DNA of 64,000 bases from Archivesica marissinica. Its lineage: Eukaryota > Mollusca > Bivalvia > Venerida > Vesicomyidae. The position numbers and the translations under genes were made by a program. Under the pieces are notes generated by a model. That model did not search any database. It was not told the DNA's origin and worked only from the letters and a program-made list of their open reading frames with translations. This document shows, in pieces, positions 26,178-38,564 of the stretch. Within the stretch, counting starts at the first letter, position 1. Each line of letters starts with the position of its first letter. The stretch is taken from contig CM026395.1 in NCBI GenBank assembly GCA_014843695.1, positions 50,698,557 through 50,762,556 on the forward strand. The letters are read 5' to 3'.

Positions 26178-26497
26178 GGACATACAATACAATACAAAAC
26201 ATTTTATTGCATGAGATAATAAAATACAATAAAGAAGAAATGACATATCGTGACATATTGTGAAGGACACTAGAATTTATATATGGAATATTGTGAAGGA
26301 CACTAGGATTTATACATGAAGAATACAAGGGACTATTAATTAACGTGTGAAAAGTGCATGCGAAACAGTGTTAGAATTTGTAAATAAGTGAAAGACGTCA
26401 ACGAATTATTAAATTAGTGAAATGGATTAAATTATTGGAAATGTGCAAACTTTGAATATGTGATAAATTATATATTGGATTAACGGACGAGACAGAC

Positions 26498-26511
26498 TTC
26501 GGTAAGTACCA
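26498..26511 (+). promoter_or_regulatory. conserved 5' splice-donor-like site in the leader
   Basis: TTCGGTAAGTACCA matches a strong splice donor (G then GTAAGT). The same 14 bases occur in the leader of the second copy on the minus strand near 52910-52923, although the surrounding leader is diverged. It may allow splicing of the leader before gag. The acceptor is not certain. Confidence 0.4.
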
Positions 26512-26646
26512 GTTTTCTTTTCATAGAGGCTTAATATTATCATTAAAATTATATTAGTGATTTACTTCCTTTTATTGAACTCAATTCTATAATACATTTT
26601 GAGATACATTCTGGGGATTAAAAATTTTGGGAAATAAAAAAATAAA

Positions 26647-27447
26647 ATGGCTACAACTAGGAGTGCTAATAAGGAAACTGAGGGGCCGGTTCACCCCGAC
26701 TTGCAGACAACAGGTGATGAGATATGGGACAAATTAATGAGACTTCCCTTCTTTAATCAGGCAAATCTGGAACGTCAGGGTGAGATTTATGAGAAAGAAA
26801 GAGAGAGGGAAAGAGAGAGGGAAGAAGTAAAACAAAGAGAGAGAGAAAGAGAGAGGGAAGAAGTAAAACAAAGAGAAGAAAGAGAGAGGGAAAGAGAAGA
26901 AAGAGAGAGAGAAAGAGATGAAGTAAAACAAAGAGGGGAAAGAGAAGAGAAAGAAAGGGACAGGGAGGAAAGAATGCAAAGGGAGAAAATGCAGATGGAG
27001 ATTCGCCTGAGAGAAATCCAGAGAGATCAGGAATCTCAGCAAAATAACACCCTCCATACAGATAATAGGCCCTCTAAGACAAACATTTCTGTTCCTATTT
27101 GGACCCAGACTATGAGGCCAGATAACTTCTTCGCAACATGTGAGAGACTGTTCGAAGCTAGCCAGGTCGCCAAACAAACATGGGTGGGCCATATTATAGA
27201 CAAGTTGTCCGACAAGGCCAGAAATATATATGCCACTCTTCCTGTCCAAGACGCTAATAATTACGATACCCTCAAGGCCGCCATCTTAGATGAATATAGA
27301 CTCTCACCCACTGTATATAGAAAGAATTTCTTCTCTTGGGTAAAGAAACCTCAGCAGACATATTCCGAATTCATTAAGGAATTAAGGGAGCAAATGACTC
27401 TATGGACGGAGAACAGTGATCCGTCAACTGGATCGAGCTGCTCTTGA
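26647..27447 (+). CDS. gypsy Gag, 266 codons, C-terminal frameshift
   Basis: This is the N-terminal structural protein of the retrotransposon, expected to build the cytoplasmic particle that packages the RNA. Residues 1-40 are unremarkable. Residues about 45-120 are a purine-rich, highly charged stretch of Glu-Arg-Glu repeats interrupted by EEVKQ, probably a coiled coil. Residues about 145-255 look like a capsid-type helical region, with PDNFFATCERLFEAS and DKLSDKARNIYATLP. The frame ends early because this copy lacks seven bases near 27425 that the 52-kb copy has; gag otherwise continues in the frame of the next ORF. The start is the first ATG after the leader and matches the start in the other copy. 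In that copy the charged repeat is much shorter, so this tract has expanded or contracted. Confidence 0.85.
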   Translation: MATTRSANKETEGPVHPDLQTTGDEIWDKLMRLPFFNQANLERQGEIYEKEREREREREEVKQREREREREEVKQREEREREREERERERDEVKQRGEREEKERDREERMQREKMQMEIRLREIQRDQESQQNNTLHTDNRPSKTNISVPIWTQTMRPDNFFATCERLFEASQVAKQTWVGHIIDKLSDKARNIYATLPVQDANNYDTLKAAILDEYRLSPTVYRKNFFSWVKKPQQTYSEFIKELREQMTLWTENSDPSTGSSCS

Positions 27448-29948
27448 GATATAGGTTCGATTCCCAGCTAAGTGATGAGCTTAATTTGTTCATTCTGGAT
27501 AAGAAAGCATCTACTCTCCAGGAATGTATTTCCCTGGCCGATGAATATAACCTCCATCGCAGATTAGCGCCCAGGACACGGATTAATTCAAATCCGAATT
27601 TGAAACCCAGAGATACCGAACACCGACCTCCAGCCCCAAGGCCATATATCCCATCACCTATGTATCGACCCAATATTAGGATAGATAATTCCCAAGCTAC
27701 CCATAGAACTCCCCGGATAGAAAAATATTGTAGTTATTGTAGGCGTAATGGCCACGGACGAATAGAGTGTTGGGCAGATCCCAATTCACCTAGGTACAGG
27801 GGTACTAGAAACCTAGCAAACGGACACCACGTGTCAAACACTACTCATAGTTCAGCCTTTATAACCAATGAGCCAGTGAACTCATGTGAAAATACCGAGA
27901 TGGTAAATCCATTACTTGCCAACTATACAGGTCAAGCACGCATAAATACTAACACCGCACAAGTGACGTATTTGCGAGATACAGGTGCGACAATCAGTTT
28001 ATTGTCGGCTACTGATCAAACCGCTGATCATTTAGAATACACAGGTGAACGGGTAACAATCCGCGGTGTCAATTATATCCCTGGTAATTACCCGATAGCA
28101 AAGATTAGCGTTGATTGTCCAATCTACCAAGGAACATTGAAGGTGGCTGTATTAAAGCACAGATGCACCGCGGGGGTGGATCTTATAATAGGTAACGACG
28201 GTGAAACTGCCCCTGTCACTGATTTGATTACCTGTGGCGTGGTTACACGCTCCAATAAGAAAATTATCCCGTTTGATGAAACTGTCACGTCCAACCCAGA
28301 CTCAGAAAACACGACCGATACAAATCACAATGTCTTACCTTTTCGGAATACAATTGAGATCAATTCCCCCTCTGAGAAAGCCAGTACAGTTAAACCCCAA
28401 AATATTTCCTCTATTGACGATTTGAGTCCTGATAAATTATTGCAAGAACAGAATAATGACCCGACCTTAGCACCCCTCTGGGAAATGGCTCAAGAAGGAA
28501 CACCTATTCGGCAAGGATATTACATCCAGCTCGAACCCCGACTACTTATGAGGAGAGAACAACCTCACGACACGTCCAAAGTTCGACCCTGGAAAATATA
28601 TGATCAGGTGGTAGTTCCACGGGGATTCCGGGATCATATAACGGGACTCGCCCATGATAGTTTAAGTACGGGACACCAGGGACCTAGTAAGACCCTGAAG
28701 CGCATTAAGCGCCGCTTCTTTTGGCCGGGAATCCGCGCAGATGTTAAACGATTCTGCCATAGCTGTGGGCCGTGCCAGAGAGCGGTTAAGGGACAGAAAG
28801 CCACTGTAGCCCCATTGAAACCCCTGCCCATTATATCCCAACCATTCAAATTTATATCCGCTGATTTCGTTGGACCCATGAAGAAAACTATAAATGGGAA
28901 CCAGTATATCTTGAATTTTATTGATCATTCCACTAAATATACGGAATCTTTCCCATGCGCCGCAGCGACAGCTGTTAATGCACAAAAAGCCCTGATCGAG
29001 ATAATATCTCGACATGGAAAACCCCAGACCCTGTTGACTGACCGAGGAAGCGCTTTCATAGCTGAAACATTCACACGCTTCCTATCCGAGCACGATATAC
29101 GTCACTTAACTAGCACGAGTTACAGGCCTCAAACCAACGGATCAATAGAGAAATATAATGGTACATTGAAAACCATGCTTAGAATCCTTGGGGAGAACTC
29201 TTTATCGTCTTGGGATGAGATGCTACCCTGGCTATTATTTGCATATAGAAGTGCAGAGCACTCTAGCACAGGATATTCTCCCTTCTACCTTCTATATGGG
29301 CGCGAACCGAGAGATAATCTAGATTCCACTTATGATCTCTGGGCTAGAAATGAGCGGGATGAAGGGATCCCCATAAATAACTATGTACAAGAATTATGTC
29401 ATAGATTAGCTGAAGCGTTACGTGACGCCAGCGAGAATGCCCAACAGGCCGCAGATGGTCGTAAAACAAAGTATGACAGAAATAAGAAAGCGAAAATGCG
29501 TGTATTCCAGCGTGGTGAATTAGTGTTAGTACGATTACCGTTAAAAGGTAATAAGCTGAAGAATGCCCTCCAGGGACCGTATCCGGTACACGAAAAGGTA
29601 GCGTCGCATACCTATCTTATATACATGCCTGATAAGAGAGTAAAATACCGTGTTATGCATGTAAACCAGTTGAAGCCCTGGACAGGTAGGGAGGAGGGTG
29701 CAGCTCTAGCTGATAGTAGTCCGGTGTATGAGTCCCAAGACCCTACCCTATTATATTACCAAGCCCCTACGGACATTGAGAAAGAATTCGATCCTTGCAG
29801 TCCTCTTGAATCTGTACCGAAGAAAACCTGGCCGGATATCAGTCATTTAAACCCAGACCACAGGGACGATATTAGTCAGTTATTTGACCGTTACCCCCGT
29901 TTATTCTCTGGACAACTGGGACGTTTCCACGATGTTACCCATGATATT
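27444..29948 (+). CDS. gypsy Gag-Pol part: zinc knuckle, protease, integrase, start of RT
   Basis: The 835 visible codons run into the gap. A CCHC zinc knuckle lies at residues 96-109 (CSYCRRNGHGRIEC) and ends the Gag part. The aspartic protease has DTGA at 179-182. Integrase follows, with zinc-binding H404, H411, C441 and C444, then catalytic D474, D533 and E569 (DD35E spacing), and a GPY/F module around 710-713 (LQGPYPV) typical of Ty3/gypsy integrases. Residues 797-835 resemble the segment just before gypsy reverse transcriptase (DRYPRLFSGQLGRFHDVTHD). Only about 210 residues of linker and pre-integrase sequence separate protease from the integrase zinc finger, so RT is not there. The order PR-INT-RT is copia-like in a gypsy-type enzyme, as in Gmr1-like elements. 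Function is reverse transcription and integration. It is truncated here by the gap. Confidence 0.9.
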
Positions 29949-30948
29949 NNNNNNNNNNNNNNNNNNNNNNNNNNNNNNNNNNNNNNNNNNNNNNNNNNNN
30001 NNNNNNNNNNNNNNNNNNNNNNNNNNNNNNNNNNNNNNNNNNNNNNNNNNNNNNNNNNNNNNNNNNNNNNNNNNNNNNNNNNNNNNNNNNNNNNNNNNNN
30101 NNNNNNNNNNNNNNNNNNNNNNNNNNNNNNNNNNNNNNNNNNNNNNNNNNNNNNNNNNNNNNNNNNNNNNNNNNNNNNNNNNNNNNNNNNNNNNNNNNNN
30201 NNNNNNNNNNNNNNNNNNNNNNNNNNNNNNNNNNNNNNNNNNNNNNNNNNNNNNNNNNNNNNNNNNNNNNNNNNNNNNNNNNNNNNNNNNNNNNNNNNNN
30301 NNNNNNNNNNNNNNNNNNNNNNNNNNNNNNNNNNNNNNNNNNNNNNNNNNNNNNNNNNNNNNNNNNNNNNNNNNNNNNNNNNNNNNNNNNNNNNNNNNNN
30401 NNNNNNNNNNNNNNNNNNNNNNNNNNNNNNNNNNNNNNNNNNNNNNNNNNNNNNNNNNNNNNNNNNNNNNNNNNNNNNNNNNNNNNNNNNNNNNNNNNNN
30501 NNNNNNNNNNNNNNNNNNNNNNNNNNNNNNNNNNNNNNNNNNNNNNNNNNNNNNNNNNNNNNNNNNNNNNNNNNNNNNNNNNNNNNNNNNNNNNNNNNNN
30601 NNNNNNNNNNNNNNNNNNNNNNNNNNNNNNNNNNNNNNNNNNNNNNNNNNNNNNNNNNNNNNNNNNNNNNNNNNNNNNNNNNNNNNNNNNNNNNNNNNNN
30701 NNNNNNNNNNNNNNNNNNNNNNNNNNNNNNNNNNNNNNNNNNNNNNNNNNNNNNNNNNNNNNNNNNNNNNNNNNNNNNNNNNNNNNNNNNNNNNNNNNNN
30801 NNNNNNNNNNNNNNNNNNNNNNNNNNNNNNNNNNNNNNNNNNNNNNNNNNNNNNNNNNNNNNNNNNNNNNNNNNNNNNNNNNNNNNNNNNNNNNNNNNNN
30901 NNNNNNNNNNNNNNNNNNNNNNNNNNNNNNNNNNNNNNNNNNNNNNNN
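29949..30948. other. assembly gap of exactly 1000 N
   Basis: A second 1000-N placeholder. Retrotransposon sequence is on the left and 24-bp satellite on the right, so the true missing length may be several kilobases. Confidence 0.99.
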
Positions 30949-33900
30949 TAAATACTGGATGTAGCAAGCTGGGTAATACTGGATGTAGCAAGCTGAGTAA
31001 TACTGGATGTAGCAAATTGAGTAATACTGTGTGTAGCAAGCTGAGTAATACTGGATGTAGCAAACTGAGTAAAACGGGTGTAGCAAGCTGAGTAATACTG
31101 GATGTAGCAAACTGAGTAATACTGGATGTAGCAAGCTGGGTAATACTGGATGTAGCAAACTGAGTAATACGGGTGTAGCAAGCTGAGTAATACTGGATGT
31201 AGCAAACTGAGTAATACTGGATGTAGCAAGCTGGGTAATACTGGATGTAGCAAACTGAGTAATACTGGATGTAGCAAACTGAGTAATACTGGGTGTAACT
31301 AACTGAGTAATACTGGATGTAGCAAACTGAGTAATACTGGATGTAGCAAACTGAGTAATACTGGATGTAACAAACTGAGTAATACTGGATGTAACAAACT
31401 GAGTAATACTGGATGTAGCAAACTGAGTAATACTGGATGTAACAAACTGAGTAATACTGGATGTAGCAAACAGAGTAATACTGGATGTAACAAACTGAGT
31501 AATACTGGATGTAACAAACTGATTAATACTGGATGTAACAAACTGAGTAATACTGGATGTAGCAAACTGAGTAATACTGGATGTAGCAAACTGAGTAATA
31601 CTGGATGTAGCAAGCTGAGTAATACTGGATGTAGCTAACTGAGTAATACTGGATGTAACAAACTGAGTAATGCTGGATGTAACAAACTGAGTAATACTGG
31701 ATGTAGCAAGCTGAGTAATACTGGGTGTAGCAAACTGAGTAATACTGGATGTAACAAACTGAGTAATACTGGATGTAGCAAACTGAGTAATACTGGATGT
31801 AGCAAGCTGAGTAATACTGGGTGTAGCAAACTGAGTAATACTGGATGTAACAAACTTGAGTAATACTGGATGTAGCAAACTGAATAATACTGGGTGTAAC
31901 TAACTGAGTAATACTGGATGTAGCAAACTGAGTAATACTGGATGTAGCAAACTGAGTAATACTGGATGTAGCAAGCTGAGTAATACTGGATGTAACAAAC
32001 TGAGTAATACTGGGTGTAACAAACTGAGTAATACTGGGTGTAGCAAGCTGAGTAATACTGGATGTAGCAAACTGAGTAATACTGGATGTAGCAAGCTGAG
32101 TAATACTGGATGTAGCAAACTGAGTAATACTGGATGTAGCAAACTGAGTAATACTGGATGTAGCAAGCTGAGTAATACTGGATGTAGCAAACTAAGTAAT
32201 ACTGGATGTAACAAACTGAGTAATACTGGATGTAGCAAGCTGGGTAATAGTGGATGTAGCAAGCTGAGTAATACTGGATGTAGCAAATTGAGTAATACTG
32301 TGTGTAGCAAGCTGAGTAATACTGGATGTAGCAAACTGAGTAATAAGGGTGTAGCAAGCTGAGTAATACTGGATGTAGCAAACTGAGTAATACTGGATGT
32401 AGCAAGCTGGGTAATACTGGGTGTAGCAAGCTGAGTAATACTGGATGTAGCAAACTGAGTAATACTGGATGTAGCAAGCTGAGTAATACTGGATGTAGCA
32501 AGCTGAGTAATACTGGATGTAGCAAACTGAGTAATACTGGATGTAGCAAACTGAGTAATACTGGATGTAGCAAGCTGAGTAATACTGGATGTAGCAAACT
32601 GAGTAATAAATACTGGATGTAACAAACTGAGTAATAATGGGTGTAGCAATCTGAGTAATACTGGATGTAGCAAGCTGAGTAATACTGGATGTAGCAAACA
32701 GTAATACTGGATGTAGCAAGCTGGGTAATACTGGATGTAGCAAGCTGAGTAATACTGGATGTAGCAAATTGAGTAATACTGTGTGTAGCAAGCTGAGTAA
32801 TACTGGATGTAACAAACTGAGTAATACTGGATGTAGCAAACTGAGTAATACTGGGTGTAACTAACTGAGTAATACTGGATGTAGCAAACTGAGTAATACT
32901 GGATGTAACAAACTGAGTAATACTGGATGTAACAAACTGAGTAATACTGGATTTAGCAAACTGAGTAATACTGGATGTAACAAACTGAGTAATACTGGAT
33001 GTAGCAAACAGAGTAATACTGGATGTAGCAAGCTGAGTAATACTGGATGTAGCAAACTGAGTAATACTGGATGTAGCAAGCTGAGTAATACTGGATGTAG
33101 CAAACTGAGTAATACTGGATGTAACAAACTGAGTAATAATTGGTGTAGCAATCTGAGTAATACTGGATGTAGCAAGCTGAGTAATACTGGATGTAGCAAA
33201 CTGAGTAATACTGGATGTAGCAAGCTGGGTAATACTGGGTGTAGCAAGCTGAATAATACTGGATGTAGCAAACTGAGTAATACTGGATGTAGCAAGCTGA
33301 GTAATACTGGATGTAGCAAACTGAGTAATACTGGATGTAGCAAATTGAGTAATACTGTGTGTAGCAAGCTGAGTAATACTGGATGTAGCAAACTGAGTAA
33401 TACGGGTGTAGCAAGCTGAGTAATACTGGATGTAGCAAACTGAGTAATACTGGATGTAGCAAGCTGGGTAATACTGGATGTAGCAAACTGAGTAATACTG
33501 GATGTAGCAAGCTGAGTAATACTGGATGTAACAAACTGAGTAATACTGGATGTAGCAAACTGAGTAATACTGGGTGTAACTAACTGAGTAATACTGGATG
33601 TAGCAAACTGAGTAATACTGGATGTAACAAACTGAGTAATACTGGATGTAACAAACTGAGTAATACTGGATTTAGCAAACTGAGTAATACTGGATGTAAC
33701 AAACTGAGTAATACTGGATGTAGCAAACAGAGTAATACTGGATGTAGCAAGCTGAGTAATACTGGATGTAGCAAACTGAGTAATACTGGATGTAGCAAGC
33801 TGAGTAATACTGGATGTAGCAAACTGAGTAATACTGGATGTAACAAACTGAGTAATAATGGGTGTAGCAATCTGAGTAATACTGGATGTAGCAAGCTGAG

Positions 33901-36900
33901 TAATAATGGATGTAACAAACTGAGTAATACTGGATGTAGCAAGCTGGGTAATACTGGATGTAGCAAGCTGAGTAATAATGGATGTAGCAAACTGAGTAAT
34001 ACTGGATGTAGCAAGCTGGGTAATACTGGATGTAGCAAACTGAGTAATACTGGATGTAGCAAGCTGAGTAATACTGGATGTAACAAACTGAGTAATACTG
34101 GATGTAGCAAACTGAGTAATACTGGGTGTAACTAACTGAGTAATACTGGATGTAGCAAATTGAGTAATACTGGATGTAACAAACTGAGTAATACTGGATG
34201 TAGCAAACTGAGTAATACTGGATGTAACAAACTGAGTAATACTGGATGTAGCAAACAGAGTAATACTGGATGTAACAAACTGATTAATACTGGATGTAAC
34301 AAACTGAGTAATACTGGATGTAGCAAACTGAGTAATACTGGATGTAGCAAACTGAGTAATACTGGATGTAGCAAGCTGAGTAATACTGGATGTAGCTAAC
34401 TGAGTAATACTGGATGTAACAAACTGAGTAATGCTGGATGTAACAAACTGAGTAATACTGGATGTAGCAAACTGAGTAATACTGGATGTAACAAGCTGAG
34501 TAATAATGGATGTAACAAGCTGAGTATTACTGGATGTAACAAACTGAGTAATACTGGATGTAGCAAACTGAGTAATACTGGATGTAGCAAGCTGAGTAAT
34601 ACTGGGTGTAGCAAGCTGGGTAATACTGGATGTAGCAAACTGAGTAATACTGGATGTAGCAAGCTGAGTAATACTGGATGTAGCAAGCTGAGTAATACTG
34701 GATGTAGCAAGCTGAGTAATACTGGATGTAGCAAGCTGAGTAATACTGGATGTAGCAAGCTGAGTAATACTGGATGTCTCAAACTGAGTAATACTGGATG
34801 TAGCAAACTGAGTAATACTGGATGTAGCAAACTGAGTAATACTGGATGTAGCAAACTGAGTAATACTGGATGTAACAACTGAGTAATACTGGATGTAGCA
34901 AACTGAGTAATACTGGATGTAGCAAGCTGAGTAATACTGGATGTAGCAAACTGAGTAATACTGGATGTAGCAAATTGAGTAATACTGTGTGTAGCAAGCT
35001 GAGTAATACTGGATGTAGCAAACTGAGTAATACGGGTGTAGCAAGCTGAGTAATACTGGATGTAGCAAACTGAGTAATACTGGATGTAGCAAGCTGGGTA
35101 ATACTGGATGTAGCAAACTGAGTAATACTGGATGTAGCAAGCTGAGTAATACTGGATGTAACAAACTGAGTAATACTGGATGTAGCAAACTGAGTAATAC
35201 TGGGTGTAGCAAACTGAGTAATACTGGATGTAGCAAACTGAGTAATACTGGATGTAACAAACTGAGTAATACTGGATGTAACAAACTGAGTAATACTGGA
35301 TGTAGCAAACTGAGTAATACTGGATGAACAAACTGAGTAATACTGGTTGTAGCAAACTGAGTAATACTGGATGTAGCAAGCTGAGTAATACTGGATGTAG
35401 CAAACTGAGTAATACTGGATGTAGCAAGCTGAGTAATACTGGATGTAGCAAACTGAGTAATACTGGATGTAACAAACTGAGTAATAATGGGTGTAGCAAT
35501 CTGAGTAATACTGGATGTAGCAAGCTGAGTAATAATGGATGTAACAAACTGAGTAATACTGGATGTAGCAAGCTGGGTAATACTGGATGTAGCAAGCTGA
35601 GTAATAATGGATGTAGCAAACTGAGTAATACTGGATGTAGCAAGCTGGGTAATACTGGATGTAGCAAACTGAGTAATACTGGATGTAGCAAGCTGAGTAA
35701 TACTGGATGTAACAAACTGAGTAATACTGGATGTAGCAAACTGAGTAATACTGGGTGTAACTAACTGAGTAATACTGGATGTAGCAAATTGAGTAATACT
35801 GGATGTAACAAACTGAGTAATACTGGATGTAGCAAACTGAGTAATACTGGATGTAACAAACTGAGTAATACTGGATGTAGCAAACAGAGTAATACTGGAT
35901 GTAACAAACTGATTAATACTGGATGTAACAAACTGAGTAATACTGGATGTAGCAAACTGAGTAATACTGGATGTAGCAAACTGAGTAATACTGGATGTAG
36001 CAAGCTGAGTAATACTGGATGTAGCTAACTGAGTAATACTGGATGTAACAAACTGAGTAATGCTGGATGTAACAAACTGAGTAATACTGGATGTAGCAAA
36101 CTGAGTAATACTGGATGTAACAAGCTGAGTAATAATGGATGTAACAAGCTGAGTATTACTGGATGTAACAAACTGAGTAATACTGGATGTAGCAAACTGA
36201 GTAATACTGGATGTAGCAAGCTGAGTAATACTGGGTGTAGCAAGCTGGGTAATACTGGATGTAGCAAACTGAGTAATACTGGATGTAGCAAGCTGAGTAA
36301 TACTGGATGTAGCAAGCTGAGTAATACTGGATGTAGCAAGCTGAGTAATACTGGATGTAGCAAGCTGAGTAATACTGGATGTAGCAAGCTGAGTAATACT
36401 GGATGTCTCAAACTGAGTAATACTGGATGTAGCAAACTGAGTAATACTGGATGTAGCAAACTGAGTAATACTGGATGTAGCAAACTGAGTAATACTGGAT
36501 GTAACAAGCTGAGTAATACTGGGTGTAACAAGCTGGGTAATACTGGATGTAGCAATCTGAGTAATACTGGATGTAGCAAGCAGAGTAATACTGGATGTAA
36601 CAAGCTGAGTAATAATGGGTGTAACAAGCTGGGTAATACTGGATGTAGCAATCTGAGTAATACTGGATGTAGCAAGCAGAGTAATACTGGATGTAGCAAG
36701 CTGAGTAATACTGGATGTAGCAAGCAGAGTAATACTGGATGTAGCAAGCTGAGTAATACTGGATGTAGCAAACTGAGTAATACTGGATGTAACAAACTGA
36801 GTAATACTGGGTGTAGCAAACTGAGTAATACTGGATGTAGCAAACTGAGTAATACTGGATGTAGCAAACTGAGTAATACTGGATGTAACAAGCTGAGTAA

Positions 36901-38096
36901 TAATGGATGTAACAAGCTGAGTATTACTGGATGTAACAAACTGAGTAATACTGGATGTAGCAAACTGAGTAATACTGGATGTAGCAAGCTGAGTAATACT
37001 GGGTGTAGCAAGCTGGGTAATACTGGATGTAGCAAACTGAGTAATACTGGATGTAGCAAGCTGAGTAATACTGGATGTAGCAAGCTGAGTAATACTGGAT
37101 GTAGCAAGCTGAGTAATACTGGATGTAGCAAGCTGAGTAATACTGGATGTAGCAAGCTGAGTAATACTGGATGTCTCAAACTGAGTAATACTGGATGTAG
37201 CAAACTGAGTAATACTGGATGTAGCAAACTGAGTAATACTGGATGTAGCAAACTGAGTAATACTGGATGTAACAAGCTGAGTAATAATGGATGTAACAAG
37301 CTGAGTATTACTGGATGTAACAAACTGAGTAATACTGGATGTAGCAAACTGAGTAATACTGGATGTAGCAAGCTGAGTAATACTGGGTGTAGCAAGCTGG
37401 GTAATACTGGATGTAGCAAACTGAGTAATACTGGATGTAGCAAGCTGAGTAATACTGGATGTAGCAAGCTGAGTAATACTGGATGTAGCAAGCTGAGTAA
37501 TACTGGATGTAGCAAGCTGAGTAATACTGGATGTAGCAAGCTGAGTAATACTGGATGTCTCAAACTGAGTAATACTGGATGTAGCAAACTGAGTAATACT
37601 GGATGTAGCAAACTGAGTAATACTGGATGTAGCAAACTGAGTAATACTGGATGTAACAAGCTGAGTAATACTGGGTGTAACAAGCTGGGTAATACTGGAT
37701 GTAGCAATCTGAGTAATACTGGATGTAGCAAGCAGAGTAATACTGGATGTAACAAGCTGAGTAATAATGGGTGTAACAAGCTGGGTAATACTGGATGTAG
37801 CAATCTGAGTAATACTGGATGTAGCAAGCAGAGTAATACTGGATGTAGCAAGCTGAGTAATACTGGATGTAGCAAGCAGAGTAATACTGGATGTAGCAAG
37901 CTGAGTAATACTGGATGTAGCAAACTGAGTAATACTGGATGTAACAAACTGAGTAATACTGGGTGTAGCAAACTGAGTAATACTGGATGTAGCAAACTGA
38001 GTAATACTGGATGTAGCAAACTGAGTAATACTGGATGTAACAAACTGAGTAATACTGGATGTAGCAAGTTGAGTAATACTGGATGTAGCAAACTGA
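30949..38096. repeat. 24-bp satellite array with higher-order repeats
   Basis: The array is a tandem repeat of a 24-bp unit containing AATACTGGATGTAGCAAACT, with variants AGCAAGC, AACAAAC and GGGTGTAAC. Since 24 is a multiple of three, it gives long open frames on both strands. These are low-complexity repeats and I do not call them genes. Higher-order repeats are clear from rare variants. GGATGTCTCAAACTG occurs at 34772, 36401, 37169 and 37553, with offsets of 1629, 768 and 384 bp. The 34.1-34.8 and 35.75-36.4 kb blocks are nearly identical. The right edge passes into unique sequence at about 38097. Confidence 0.97.
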
Positions 38097-38560
38097 GTGT
38101 AGATATGTATTGTTGTAACTGTATTGTTGTAACTGAACGCTAACCAGCATGCCAAAAACACAGACTACCACAACCAAAGAGCTAGCAAGCAAAAGGATAT
38201 AAGTGCATGAGGATAGGAAGCATGTATAAGAAATTGTTAAAATGGAGGTTACTAATTATATGGGTTACGTCTATGGGATATTTGTCTATATATAGATACC
38301 GTAATACCAATATTGTGACATTTACCTCAACATCTGGGTGCCTGTTTCAACAAATAATAAGCAACAAAATAATTAGAAATGTCCAACACATGCAGTACTT
38401 AGTAAACACTTAGTAAATCAAAGTACTCATACGATGCAATACAAATTGTATTACAGGTCGGTGTGATACAAACATGGTATCATTAGCTATGTACAGCTAT
38501 TGACCAAAATAAATAAACCAGATGTGTGGGACCAGTAGTCTCTCTAGAGAAATTACTAAA
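38097..38560. other. unique sequence right of the 24-bp satellite
   Basis: No gene or repeat was recognised. The short repeat TATTGTTGTAACTG occurs twice at 38109-38137. Confidence 0.4.
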
Positions 38561-38564
38561 TTGT

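Larger units (their letters stand above)
25183..29948 (+). mobile_element. Ty3/gypsy retrotransposon copy 1, Gmr1-like domain order, 3' part lost in gap
   Basis: The element has a 5' LTR (25183-26155), a primer-binding site, an untranslated leader, and a gag-pol region starting at 26647. The 1000-N gap interrupts it exactly where reverse transcriptase should begin. Integrase with a GPY/F module precedes the reverse transcriptase lead-in. The sequence on the far side of the gap is a satellite, so RT, RNase H and the 3' LTR are unseen. No env-like gene is visible. Confidence 0.88.

Noticed and set aside
26734..27249. 171-codon minus-strand ORF rich in Ser, Phe and Leu opposite gag
   Set aside because: Antisense shadow of the purine-rich Gag repeat.
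26647..27447. Programmed frameshift between gag and pol
   Set aside because: Comparison with the second copy shows a seven-base deletion in copy 1, which explains the frame change better.
29884..31091. Continuation of pol through the second gap into NTGCSKLS repeats
   Set aside because: The gap is a placeholder and the sequence after it is satellite. The apparent C-terminal fusion is an artefact.
31299..38161. Minus-strand ORFs up to 1766 codons with Leu-His-Pro or Ile-Thr-Gln repeats
   Set aside because: These are reading frames of the 24-bp satellite. Several frames on both strands are open at once, as expected of a repeat whose unit is a multiple of three.
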